A stretch of 64,000 nucleotides of DNA from Streptomyces rugosispiralis. Its GTDB lineage: Bacteria; Actinomycetota; Actinomycetes; Streptomycetales; Streptomycetaceae. The position numbers were made by a program, and so were the translations under genes. Within the stretch, counting starts at the first letter, position 1, and the number at the start of each line of letters is the position of its first letter. The notes under the pieces were generated by a model, which saw only the letters and a program-made list of their open reading frames with translations, was not told the DNA's origin and did no database searches. Below are positions 34,246-43,286 of this stretch, in pieces. The stretch is from NCBI RefSeq assembly GCF_024505145.1, contig NZ_JANIAA010000020.1, positions 1-64,000 on the forward strand, read 5' to 3'.

Positions 34246-37200
34246 TCACTCGACCACATGGCGCCCCTCCGCCCGCGCGCTGCACGCGCCCCGGAAGGCG
34301 CAGCGCTCGCAGTGGTCGCCCGTGCTCGGGGTGAACCGCTCGTCCAGGACGCGCCCGGCCGCGGTGGCGAGCAGCTGCCCCACCCACTCCCCGTCCAGCG
34401 GCTCCTGGGCCTGGACCTTGGGGACGTCGTCGCCGCCGTCCTTCTTGGCGGCGCCCTGCCGCAGCTGGACGAGCTCCGCGCCGCCCGGCTCGGGGCGCCC
34501 GCCGTCGAAGACGTCGTCCACGGCGCCCTCGCGCACCGCCAGCTGATAGACCGCAAGCTGGGGGTGGTGCTCGACATCGCCACGGGTCACGGCCTGCTTA
34601 CCGGTCTTGAAGTCGACCACATAGGCGCGCCCCTGGGCGTCCGTCTCGACGCGGTCCATGCTGCCGCGGATGCGCACCTTATAGACGTCGGCTTCGAGGG
34701 TGACGTCGAAGGAGTGCTCGGTGGCGACCGGGGTGCGGCCGCCGCGCTCCATCACATGCCACTGCAGAAAGCGCTCCAGGGCCGCTCGTGCCTGCTCCTT
34801 CTCCTGCCGTGACTTCCAGGGGGCGTCGAAGGCGAGCGCGTCCCATACGGAGTCCAGGCGCTCCATGAGGACCGCGAGATCGGCCGGGGTGCGGCCGGAG
34901 GCGACCTCGTCGGCCAGGACGTGCACGACGTTGCCGAAGCCCTGGGCGGCCGTCGAGGGCGCGTCCGCCTTCACCTCGCGCCCCAGGAACCACTGGAGCG
35001 AGCAGGTGTTCACGAGCTGGTCGAGCGCGCTGCCGGACAGCGCCACGGGCCGGTCCCGGTCGCGCAGCGGGACCTCGCTGTGCGTCGGCTCGTACAGCCC
35101 CCACCAGCGGTAGGGGTGGGCAGCCGGGACCAGCGGGCGGCCCTCCTCGTCGCGCAGCGCCGCGAGCCGCGCCAGCCGGCGCGCGGCGGCGTCCCGCAGC
35201 GCATCCGAGGCGTCCGGGTCGACGGTGGCGGCGCGCAGCTCGGCCACGAGCGCGGCGACGGACAGCGGGCGGCGCGGCCGATGGGTGACGTCGGTGGGCG
35301 GGACGCCCAGCTCGGCCAGGAAGCGGGAGGGCTGGTCCCCGTCCTCGGAGGCGGCCTTGACGGCGGTGACCACGAGCCGCTCCTTGGCGCGCGTCGCCGC
35401 CACGTAGAACAGCCGCCGCTCCTCGGCCAGCAGGGCGCCCGGCGGCAGCGGCTCGGCCAGCCCGTCCCGGCCGATCCGGTCGGCCTCCAGGAGCGAGCCG
35501 CGCCGCCGCAGATCGGGCCACAGCCCCTCCTGCACCCCCGCGACGACCACCAGGGCCCATTCCAGCCCCTTGGAGCGGTGGGCGGTCATCAGCCGTACGG
35601 CGTCGGGGCGGACCATCCGGCGGGAGAGGGTGTCGGCCGCTATGTCCTGGGCGTCGATCTCCTCCAGGAAGTTGAGGGCGCCGCGGCCGCCGGTGCGCTC
35701 CTCGGCGCGCGTCGCGGTCTCGAACAGCGCGCACACCGCGTCCAGGTCGCGGTCCGCGTTCCGCCCGGCGGTGCCGCCGCGCTGCGCCGCCCGCTCCAGG
35801 CGGCCGGGCCAGGGGGTGCCGTCCCACAGCCCCCACAGCGCCTGTTCCGCGGTGCCGCCCCGGGCCAGCGCCTCCCGGGCCGTGCGCAGCAGCCGCCCGA
35901 GGTTCTGGGCGCCGCGCGCGTACGCCGGGTCGTGGACGGCCAGCCGCTCCGGCTCGGCGAGCGCCTCGGTGAGCAGGACGTCGGAGGGGCGCGGCACCGC
36001 CCGCCCGGCGGACCGCTCCTCCTCGCGCAGCGCGCGGCCCAGGCGGCGCAGATCGGCGGCGTCCATACCGCCGAGGGGCGAGGCGAGCAGGGTCAGGGCG
36101 GTCTCGACGCCGAGGACCGCGGACAGCCCGCCGCTGTCCGGCAGCGCGGCCGTGGCGGCCGCCCGCAGCGCCGTCAGCAAGGGGGCCACGGCGGGCTCAT
36201 GGCGCAACGGGATGTCATCGCCGTCCACCTCGACCGGGACGCCGGCCGAGGTGAGCGCCCGGCGCACACCCGGAATCGAGCGCCCCCCGGCGCGCACCAG
36301 GACGGCCATCTCGCGCCAAGGCACCCCGTCCTCCAGATGGGCGCGGCGCAGGATGTCGGCCACATTGTCGAGCTCGGCGCCCGCGGTCGGGTACGTGTAC
36401 GCCTCGACGCGGCCGCCGTCACGGGTGGCCGCGAGTTCCCGGTGCGCCCTTACGGCTCGCACGGGCAGCCGGGTGAGCGGCATCCGGCCCGCGATCCGCC
36501 GGGTGGCCGCGAGCAGGGCGGCCCCCGAGCGGCGGGAGACGGTGAGCACCTCCGTGTCCGCGGGCCGCCCGTTCGTCCGCGGGAAGTCCTCGCGGAAGCG
36601 GAGGATGCCGCCCACGTCGGCACCGCGGAAGGCGTAGATGGACTGATCGGGGTCGCCGAAGGCGAGCAGGGTCCTGCCGTCGCCCGCCAGCGCCCGCAGC
36701 AGCCGCCCCTGGGCCACGTCGGTGTCCTGGTACTCGTCGACGAACACCGCGTCGTACCGCCCCGCCAGCTCGGCCGCGACCTCCGGCCGTCCGGCCAGCA
36801 GCACCGCGCGGTGCACCAGCTCCGCGTAGTCCAGCACCCCCTGGGCGTCCAGGACGTCGAGGTACTCGGCGAGGAAGCCGGCCGCGGCGGACCAGTCGGG
36901 GCGCCCGGTGCGCTCGGCGAACTCCTCCAGCGACCGCGGGCCGAGGCCCAGCTCCCGGCTGCGGGCCAGCACCGCGCGCACCTCGTCGGCGAAGCCCCGC
37001 GTGGTCAGGCAGGCGCGCAGGTCGTCCGGCCAGCGGACGAAGGCCCGGCCCTCGCTCGCCAGCTCGGCCTGACCGGCGAGCAGCTCCCGGACGACGACGT
37101 CCTGCTCCGGTCCGGAGAGCAGCCGCAGCGGATCGACGAAGAGATCGACGTCCTGGTGGGCGCGGACCAGTGCGTAGCAATAGGAGTGGAAGGTCGTGGC

Positions 37201-37563
37201 CCGCGGGGCGCTCGCGCCGCCCAGGCGCGCGGACATGCGGTCGCGCAGTTCGACGGCCGCCTTACGGCTGAAGGTGAGCACCAGGAGCCGCTCGGGGTCC
37301 GCGCCCTCGCGCACCCGGCGCGCCACCGCCTCCACGAGCGTCGTCGTCTTGCCCGTGCCGGGCCCGGCGAGCACCAGCAGAGGACCGTCCCGGTGCTCAA
37401 CCACAGCGCGCTGCCGTGCGTCCAGGACAGGAAGGGCACCGGGCTCCGGCCGACGGCGGAGCAGGCGGTAGACGCCCTGTGCCGGATGCCCTGCGGACGA
37501 CTGCCGCGCGGACGGCCGCCGTGCCTGCCGCTGCCGCGGAAGGGCCGAGGGGGAGGAGCTCAC
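34246..37563 (-). CDS. adnA: AdnA helicase-nuclease subunit
   Basis: A 1105-residue UvrD-like helicase (AGPGTGKTTTLVEAV, VFVDEYQDTDVAQ, IYAFRGADVG) fused to a RecB-type nuclease (YVVDFKTGKQA). Four cysteines flanking the nuclease (NTCSLQWF and then CERCAFRGAC) fit the iron-sulphur staple of AddB/AdnA-type nucleases. It is the partner of AdnB; the order adnA-adnB matches Rv3202c-Rv3201c. The first 40 residues are basic and probably disordered. GTG start at 37563. The 140-bp gap to adnB contains a GTACGGGTACGG-type short repeat. Confidence 0.93.
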   Translation of the reverse strand: MSSSPSALPRQRQARRPSARQSSAGHPAQGVYRLLRRRPEPGALPVLDARQRAVVEHRDGPLLVLAGPGTGKTTTLVEAVARRVREGADPERLLVLTFSRKAAVELRDRMSARLGGASAPRATTFHSYCYALVRAHQDVDLFVDPLRLLSGPEQDVVVRELLAGQAELASEGRAFVRWPDDLRACLTTRGFADEVRAVLARSRELGLGPRSLEEFAERTGRPDWSAAAGFLAEYLDVLDAQGVLDYAELVHRAVLLAGRPEVAAELAGRYDAVFVDEYQDTDVAQGRLLRALAGDGRTLLAFGDPDQSIYAFRGADVGGILRFREDFPRTNGRPADTEVLTVSRRSGAALLAATRRIAGRMPLTRLPVRAVRAHRELAATRDGGRVEAYTYPTAGAELDNVADILRRAHLEDGVPWREMAVLVRAGGRSIPGVRRALTSAGVPVEVDGDDIPLRHEPAVAPLLTALRAAATAALPDSGGLSAVLGVETALTLLASPLGGMDAADLRRLGRALREEERSAGRAVPRPSDVLLTEALAEPERLAVHDPAYARGAQNLGRLLRTAREALARGGTAEQALWGLWDGTPWPGRLERAAQRGGTAGRNADRDLDAVCALFETATRAEERTGGRGALNFLEEIDAQDIAADTLSRRMVRPDAVRLMTAHRSKGLEWALVVVAGVQEGLWPDLRRRGSLLEADRIGRDGLAEPLPPGALLAEERRLFYVAATRAKERLVVTAVKAASEDGDQPSRFLAELGVPPTDVTHRPRRPLSVAALVAELRAATVDPDASDALRDAAARRLARLAALRDEEGRPLVPAAHPYRWWGLYEPTHSEVPLRDRDRPVALSGSALDQLVNTCSLQWFLGREVKADAPSTAAQGFGNVVHVLADEVASGRTPADLAVLMERLDSVWDALAFDAPWKSRQEKEQARAALERFLQWHVMERGGRTPVATEHSFDVTLEADVYKVRIRGSMDRVETDAQGRAYVVDFKTGKQAVTRGDVEHHPQLAVYQLAVREGAVDDVFDGGRPEPGGAELVQLRQGAAKKDGGDDVPKVQAQEPLDGEWVGQLLATAAGRVLDERFTPSTGDHCERCAFRGACSARAEGRHVVE

Positions 37564-37912
37564 GTTGGATCGCCGGTCCTGGTGGGTTGGCTGGGTGCGG
37601 GACAGCCTCTCATGCGCCGCGGGGCCTCACCCGTATGGCTGTGGATACCGCCGGTACGACCGCGAGCCCGCCCCACGCCGGTACGGTCCCGCGCCCACAC
37701 CACACCGGTACGGTCCCGCGCCCACAGCGCACCGGTACGGGCTCACGCTCACGGCACACCGGTACGGGCTCACGCTCACCGGACACCCGTACGGCCGTGA
37801 GCCCGCCGCACACGCGTACGCCCCCGCGCCCACCGCGTCCCGGCACGGCCGCGCGCCCGCCGCCCCCGAGGACGGCAGCCCCGGTCCCGGGGCGCTTCCG
37901 AACGCCGCCCCG
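37564..37912. repeat. Degenerate ~30-bp tandem repeats between adnA and the ATL gene
   Basis: A 349-bp gene-free stretch. At 37660-37800 it contains at least five copies of a unit like caccggtacggtcccgcgcc, spaced about 30 bp. On the plus strand it reads as HRYGPAPTA-like repeats, but without RBS or family match, so I treat it as non-coding. It should also contain the adnA promoter, which I cannot place. Confidence 0.65.
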
Positions 37913-38293
37913 CTACCGGCCGTGGTCCTGCCCGCCCCCGTCCCACCGCGCCCTGGCCATGTCGATCCGCGGCACATGGCCCTGGGCCGAGCGCGCCGCC
38001 TCGCGCAGCGGGGTGCCCTCCTCGCGGTAGTGGTCGAGGGCGCGCAGCTCGTGGCCGGGCAGCAGCACACCGTCCGCGCGCACCACCCGCCACCACGGCA
38101 CGGCGCCCCCGTAGAGCGCCATCACCCGCCCCACCTGGCGCGGGCCGCCCTCCTCCAGCCATTCGGCGACGTCCCCATAGGTCATCACGCGGCCGGAGGG
38201 GATCAGCTCGGCCACCTCCAGCACCCGCTCGGCGTACTCGGGCAGCTCCTCGGCGCTGTCCCCGTCCTCCGGCTCCCTGCTCTCCCGGCTCAT
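37913..38293 (-). CDS. Alkyltransferase-like protein (ATL, MGMT fold without active Cys)
   Basis: A 126-residue protein with the DNA-binding core of O6-alkylguanine-DNA alkyltransferase (IPSGRVMTYGDVAEWL, GGPRQVGRVMALY). The catalytic PCHRV is replaced by PWWRVV, so it cannot accept alkyl groups. ATL proteins bind O6-alkylguanine and hand lesions to nucleotide excision repair. Start MSRESREPED at 38293; an upstream ATG (38302) is possible. Neighbouring AdnAB and UvrD2 support a repair role; M. tuberculosis Rv3204 appears equivalent. Confidence 0.88.
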   Translation of the reverse strand: MSRESREPEDGDSAEELPEYAERVLEVAELIPSGRVMTYGDVAEWLEEGGPRQVGRVMALYGGAVPWWRVVRADGVLLPGHELRALDHYREEGTPLREAARSAQGHVPRIDMARARWDGGGQDHGR

Positions 38294-38560
38294 CCGTCCC
38301 ATCCTGCCGCACCCCACCGACAGCCCCGACGACAGCCGCGCCACACGCTTCGCCGCACGCCCCTCCGCACGCTCCGGGGAGCGCGGCACCGCGCCCCGCG
38401 CAGGGTGGCGGCGGGCCCGCTCCGGGCCGGATCGCGGTTCGATCACGCATTGTGCGGGAATCCTCAGCAGGGCGTACCATTCGGGGTCCACGTCCCCGAA
38501 ATGCACCCTGATGCCCCCCTCCGCAGCCCGGGCATGCCACCATCTTCCGGGCGGTGACTG

Positions 38561-41332
38561 GTGATACGAGATCAAGAAGAGACGGCGAAGCAGCAGGGTG
38601 CGCAGCCTCCGGAGGAGGAGGCCCGCACCCCGGAGTCGTTGCCGCACTCCACGACACCGTCCGGCCGGCCGGAGACAGAGGCCCCGGGCTCGGGGGATGA
38701 CTGCGGCCCGGACGGACCGGAGGGCCATGTGGACCGGGTCTCCGGCGACGAGCCACTGCTGCCGGCCCGTGTGCACCGCCCCTCCGATCTGCTGCGGACG
38801 CTGCTCGGGATCCTCGGCATGGCCGTCGTGCTCGCCATCGCGGCCTTCGCCCACGGCACCACCGCGGGTCTGGAGAAGGACATCGGGCACGGCGCCAACC
38901 AGGCGCCCCCGCTACTGATCGACTTCGCGGGGCTCACGGCCGGGGTGGCCGTCCTCGTCCTGCCGGTGGCCTTCGCCTTCGAGCGGCTGATCAAACGGGA
39001 CGGACTGCGGATCGCCGACGGCGTGCTGGCCGCGGTGCTGGCCCACGGGGTGTCCCTCGCCATGGACCTCTGGGTCGCCAGAGGCGCCCCCGGCTCGCTC
39101 CGCGAGGCGCTCACCCAGCCCGCCCCCGGCGGGGCGTTCAGCGACCCCGTGCACGGCTATCTCGCCCCCGTCATCGCCTATATGACGGCCGTCGGCATGG
39201 CCCGGCGCCCGCGCTGGCGGGTGGCCATGTGGTGCGTACTGCTGCTCGACGCCTTCGCGGTGCTCGTGGGCGGCTACACCACACCGTTCTCCATCATCCT
39301 TACGGTGCTCATCGGCTGGGCGGTGGCCTACGGCACGCTCTACGCGGTCGGCTCCCCCAATGTGCGCCCCACCGGCCAGCACCTGCTCGCCGGGCTGCGC
39401 CGGGTCGGCTTCAACCCGGTCAGCGCCATGCGCGCCGAGGAGCCCGAGGACGAGCACGGCGGCCATGGCGACCGCGGCCGCCGCTATCTGGTCACTCTGG
39501 AGGACGGCCCGCCCCTGGACGTCACCGTCGTCGACCGGGAGCAGCAGGCCCAGGGCTTCTTCTACGGCATCTGGCAGCGGCTGACCCTGCGGACGATCAC
39601 CCCGCCCCGCAGCCTCCAGTCGCTGCGCCAGGCCCTGGAGCAGGAGGCGCTGCTCGCCTACGCGGCCATCGCGGCCGGGGCCAACGCGCCCAAGCTGATC
39701 GCCACCTCCGAGCTGGGCCCGGACGCAGTGATGCTCGTCTACGAGCACGTCGGCGGGCGCCCGCTGCACGCCCTGCCGGACGAGGCGATCACCGACGAGC
39801 TGCTGGCCGGGGCCTGGCACCAGGTCCAGGCGCTCCAGTCGCGGCGGATCGCCCACCGGCGGCTGGACAGCGACGCCCTGCTGGTCGACCGCAACGGCAC
39901 GGTCTTCCTGACCGATCTGCGCGGCGGCGAGATCGCGGCCGGTGACGTGGTGCTGCGGATGGACATCGCACAGTTGCTGACCACCCTGGGCCTGCGGGTG
40001 GGCGCCGAGCGCTCCGTGACCGCCGCGGTGGAGGTCCTCGGCCCGGACGCGGTCGCCGGCAGCCTTCCGCTGCTGCAGCCCCTGGCCCTCGGCCGGGGCA
40101 CCCGCGCGACCCTGCGCCAGCTCGCGCGCGAACGCGCCCAGCGCCACCGGGAGGCCGTCCTGGAGGCGTCCCACGCCGCCAAGGAGGCCAAGGAGGCCCG
40201 GGAGGCCGAGGCGCGGGAGGCGCAGGAGGCCGCCGGGGGCCCGGAGGCGGCCGCCGGCGACCGTAAGACGGCCAAGGCCGAGAAGCAGGCGGAGAAGCGC
40301 GCCATCGAGGAGGCCCTGGAGGACGCCCGCGAGGAGGATCTGCTCTCCCAGATCCGGCAGCAGGTGCTGCTGGTGAGGCCGCAGGCGCCGATAGAGCCCG
40401 AACGGCTGGAGCGCATCAGGCCGCGCACCCTGGTCAGCTTCTGCGCCGGGGCCTTCGCCGCGTACTTCCTGCTGTCCCAGTTCACCCATCTCAAGCTGGG
40501 CGCCCTGGTCGGCGAGGCCAACTGGATCTGGGTCATCTTCGCGCTCGCCTTCTCCGCGCTCACCTATCTGGCCGCGGCGCTGAGCCTGCTCGGCTTCGTC
40601 CCGGAGAAGGTGCCCCTCCGGCGGACGGTGCTGGCACAGGTGGCCGCCTCGTTCGTGAAGCTGGTGGCGCCCGCGGCGGTCGGCGGAGTCGCCCTGAACA
40701 CCCGCTTCCTGCAGCGCGCGGGGGTGCGGCCGGGGCTCGCGGTGGCCAGTGTGGGCGCCTCCCAGCTGTTCGGGCTCGCCAGCCATATCGTGCTGCTGCT
40801 GATCTTCGGCTACATCACCGGCACCGAGCGCACCCCGGCGCTGTCGCCGTCCCGGACGGTGATCGCCGGACTGCTGACGGCCGCCGTCCTGGTCCTGGTG
40901 GTGACCGCCATTCCGGTCCTGCGGAAGTTCGTGTCCACCCGGGTGCGGTCGCTGTTCGCGGGCGTCGTGCCGCGCATGCTGGACGTGCTCCAGCGGCCCA
41001 AGAAGCTGATGGCGGGCATCGGCGGCACCCTGCTGCTGACCGCGGCGAACGTGATGTGCCTCGACTCCGCGATCCGGGCGTTCGGCGGTGAGCTGAGCTA
41101 CGCGAGCATCGCCGTCGTCTTCCTCGCGGGCAACGCCCTGGGGTCGGCGGCGCCCACCCCGGGCGGTGTGGGCGCGGTCGAGGCCGCCCTGATCGCGGGT
41201 CTGACCTTCGCCGGGCTGCCGTACGAGACGGCGGCGCCCGCGGTGCTGCTCTTCCGGCTGATGGTCTTCTGGCTGCCGGTGCTGCCCGGCTGGGTGGCCT
41301 TCACCCACCTCACCCGCAAAGAGGCGTTGTAG
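38561..41332 (+). CDS. Membrane protein: kinase-like domain plus UPF0104 flippase-like domain
   Basis: A 923-residue protein. After a disordered acidic N terminus (1-70), six membrane helices (about 80-265) precede a cytoplasmic kinase-like domain (about 310-480; VYEHVGGRPLHAL and FLTDLRGGEIA resemble aminoglycoside-kinase folds, with HRRLDSDALLV at the catalytic-loop position). A charged alanine/lysine/glutamate coiled segment (about 530-600) follows, then a C-terminal UPF0104/lysylphosphatidylglycerol-synthase-type transmembrane domain (about 625-910). The role is probably lipid or polyprenol handling at the membrane. GTG start. The stop region is repeated five or more times. Confidence 0.88.
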   Translation: MIRDQEETAKQQGAQPPEEEARTPESLPHSTTPSGRPETEAPGSGDDCGPDGPEGHVDRVSGDEPLLPARVHRPSDLLRTLLGILGMAVVLAIAAFAHGTTAGLEKDIGHGANQAPPLLIDFAGLTAGVAVLVLPVAFAFERLIKRDGLRIADGVLAAVLAHGVSLAMDLWVARGAPGSLREALTQPAPGGAFSDPVHGYLAPVIAYMTAVGMARRPRWRVAMWCVLLLDAFAVLVGGYTTPFSIILTVLIGWAVAYGTLYAVGSPNVRPTGQHLLAGLRRVGFNPVSAMRAEEPEDEHGGHGDRGRRYLVTLEDGPPLDVTVVDREQQAQGFFYGIWQRLTLRTITPPRSLQSLRQALEQEALLAYAAIAAGANAPKLIATSELGPDAVMLVYEHVGGRPLHALPDEAITDELLAGAWHQVQALQSRRIAHRRLDSDALLVDRNGTVFLTDLRGGEIAAGDVVLRMDIAQLLTTLGLRVGAERSVTAAVEVLGPDAVAGSLPLLQPLALGRGTRATLRQLARERAQRHREAVLEASHAAKEAKEAREAEAREAQEAAGGPEAAAGDRKTAKAEKQAEKRAIEEALEDAREEDLLSQIRQQVLLVRPQAPIEPERLERIRPRTLVSFCAGAFAAYFLLSQFTHLKLGALVGEANWIWVIFALAFSALTYLAAALSLLGFVPEKVPLRRTVLAQVAASFVKLVAPAAVGGVALNTRFLQRAGVRPGLAVASVGASQLFGLASHIVLLLIFGYITGTERTPALSPSRTVIAGLLTAAVLVLVVTAIPVLRKFVSTRVRSLFAGVVPRMLDVLQRPKKLMAGIGGTLLLTAANVMCLDSAIRAFGGELSYASIAVVFLAGNALGSAAPTPGGVGAVEAALIAGLTFAGLPYETAAPAVLLFRLMVFWLPVLPGWVAFTHLTRKEAL

Positions 41333-41525
41333 GGCCACCTGACCCGCGAAGAGGCGTGGCAGAACCACCTCACCCGCGAAGCGGCGTTGTAGGACCACCT
41401 CACCCGCGAAGAGGCGTGGCAGTAGCTCGCCCGCGACGGGGCGCCGCGGGGCCGGTGCCCGCCCGCGAAAGGGCGCTGTGGAGGCGCTGTGAGGCTCACC
41501 CGCGAAGAGGCGCTGTGGCGCCTGT
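41302..41525. repeat. Tandem array of the flippase-like gene 3' end
   Basis: Variants of ccacctcacccgcgaagagg followed by cgttgtagg recur with a 30-31 bp period from 41305 (the coding copy with the stop at 41330-41332) through about 41395. Shorter diverged copies continue to 41515. The 325-bp gap to the next gene is mostly this array. Confidence 0.88.
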
Positions 41526-41657
41526 AAAGGCCCCGCCAGCGCCCTCCCGCGGTCGCCGGGCACCCGGGGCTCCCCTCACCCGTACGCCCCCGCTGTGCGC
41601 GCGTACGGCGGGCCCGGCCCTCACGATGGCGGTACCCCCACCCACGGGAGAGCCGCC

Positions 41658-43166
41658 GTGTCCCGACCTCTGCGCCTCGGTGCGCTGTCCGCCGCCCTGC
41701 TGCTGACCGCCCTGGCCGCAGGATGCGGTGGCGACGGCGGGCGGCCGGACACCTCGGCCCGCCAGAAGCCGGCCTGGTCCAGTTGCCCCGCCCCCTCCTC
41801 GAGCCAGGACGCGGCCGCCACCAAGGCCCCGGGCGGGGAGTGGGAGTGCGCGACGCTCCATGTGCCGCTGGACTACCGCAAGCCGCACGGCAAGACCATC
41901 GGCATCGCCATGATCCGCGCCAAGGCCACCGACCGGCGGCACCGGATCGGCTCGCTGATCTTCAACTTCGGCGGGCCCGGCGGCTCGGGCGTGGCCACCC
42001 TCCCGGCCCTCGCGAGCAGCTACAAGCAACTGCGCACCCGCTACGACCTGGTCAGCTTCGACCCCCGCGGGGTCGGCCGCAGCAGCGGGGTGCGCTGCCT
42101 CGGGGACCGGCAGCTCGACGCCTACTACGCCGCCGACTCCACCCCGGACGACAGCGCCGAGGTGAAGAGCCTGGTCCGCCGGGTGAAGACCTACGCCGCC
42201 GGATGCGAGAAGAACTCCGGCCCGATCCTGCCGTACGTCGGCACCACCAACGCCGCCCGTGACATGGATCTCATGCGACGCGTCCTCGGCGACAAGAAGA
42301 TGCACTACTTCGGCGTCTCCTACGGCACCGAACTCGGCGGCGTCTACGCCCATCTGTACCCGAAGAACGTGGGGCGCGCCCTCTTCGACGGGGTCGTGGA
42401 CCCCATGCAGACGCCCGAACAGGGCGCGCTCGGCCAGGCCAAGGGGTTCCAGCGCGCCCTCGACGACTATCTGAAAGCGTGCACCAGGACCAGCGTCTAC
42501 AGCTGCCCCACCCAGAACCGGATCCGCACGCTGCTGAAGCGGCTCGACAGCCGTCCGGTGCGCGGCTACGGAGGCCGGAAGCTGACCGAGTCCCTGGCCG
42601 ACGGCGGGATCGCGCAGTCCCTGTACTCACGGGAGTACTGGCAGTACCTCACCCAGGGGATCGCGGCCGCCCAGCAGGGCGACGGCAGGATCCTGCTGGC
42701 CCTGGGGGACGCCATGAACGGACGCGGCCCGGACGGCCGCTACAGCACTCTCCAGTCCGCCCTTACCGCCATCACCTGTGCCGACTACAAGCAGCGCTAT
42801 ACGGTCCCGGACATCGAGCGGGAGCTGCCCACCTTCCGTAAGGTCTCCCCCGTCTTCGGCGACATGATGGCGTGGGGCCTGACCCAGTGCACCGCCTGGC
42901 CGGTCCACGGCGCCTGGACCACGCCCGACGTGAGCGCCAAGGGGGCCGCGCCGATCCTGGTCGTCGGCAACACCGGTGACCCGGCCACCCCGTACGAGGG
43001 TGCCGCGCGGATGGCGAAGGAGCTGGGACCCGGGGTCGGCGTCCAGCTCACCTACAAGGGCGAGGGCCATGGGGCGTACGACAGCGGCAACGCCTGTGTC
43101 CGAAAGACGGTCAACGCCTATCTGCTCCAGGGCACGGTGCCTCCGAAGGGCAAGGTCTGCACCTAG
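41658..43166 (+). CDS. Secreted lipoprotein tripeptidyl aminopeptidase-like hydrolase (1)
   Basis: A 502-residue alpha/beta-hydrolase of the Streptomyces Tap/SlpD/SlpE family. A lipoprotein signal peptide ends at LAAGC (about 18-22). The oxyanion loop NFGGPGGSGV, nucleophile motif GVSYGTELG (Ser about 208), acid in GDPATPYEG and histidine in GHGAYDSG are all present. The family cleaves N-terminal tripeptides or dipeptides outside the cell. The GTG at 41658 has a gggagag RBS. It is followed 120 bp on by a close paralogue. Confidence 0.9.
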   Translation: MSRPLRLGALSAALLLTALAAGCGGDGGRPDTSARQKPAWSSCPAPSSSQDAAATKAPGGEWECATLHVPLDYRKPHGKTIGIAMIRAKATDRRHRIGSLIFNFGGPGGSGVATLPALASSYKQLRTRYDLVSFDPRGVGRSSGVRCLGDRQLDAYYAADSTPDDSAEVKSLVRRVKTYAAGCEKNSGPILPYVGTTNAARDMDLMRRVLGDKKMHYFGVSYGTELGGVYAHLYPKNVGRALFDGVVDPMQTPEQGALGQAKGFQRALDDYLKACTRTSVYSCPTQNRIRTLLKRLDSRPVRGYGGRKLTESLADGGIAQSLYSREYWQYLTQGIAAAQQGDGRILLALGDAMNGRGPDGRYSTLQSALTAITCADYKQRYTVPDIERELPTFRKVSPVFGDMMAWGLTQCTAWPVHGAWTTPDVSAKGAAPILVVGNTGDPATPYEGAARMAKELGPGVGVQLTYKGEGHGAYDSGNACVRKTVNAYLLQGTVPPKGKVCT

Positions 43167-43286
43167 AGCCCGGGGTCCGCGGCCGGGCCCGCCGCGCGAA
43201 CGCCACGCGAACGTCGTGCGAACCGTGACGGCTTCGAGAAGAGTTGCCGACGATTCCGCCCCCGCCTCCTCATAGGATCTCCGGAT

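Noticed and set aside
37565-38557. Plus-strand frame with HRYGPAPTA-like peptide repeats
   Set aside because: It spans the antisense of the ATL gene and a degenerate DNA array; no RBS and no similarity to known repeat proteins.
38912-41563. 883-codon minus-strand frame opposite the flippase-like gene
   Set aside because: Composition (H/Q/R/G) is typical of antisense frames in high-GC DNA; no motif or RBS.
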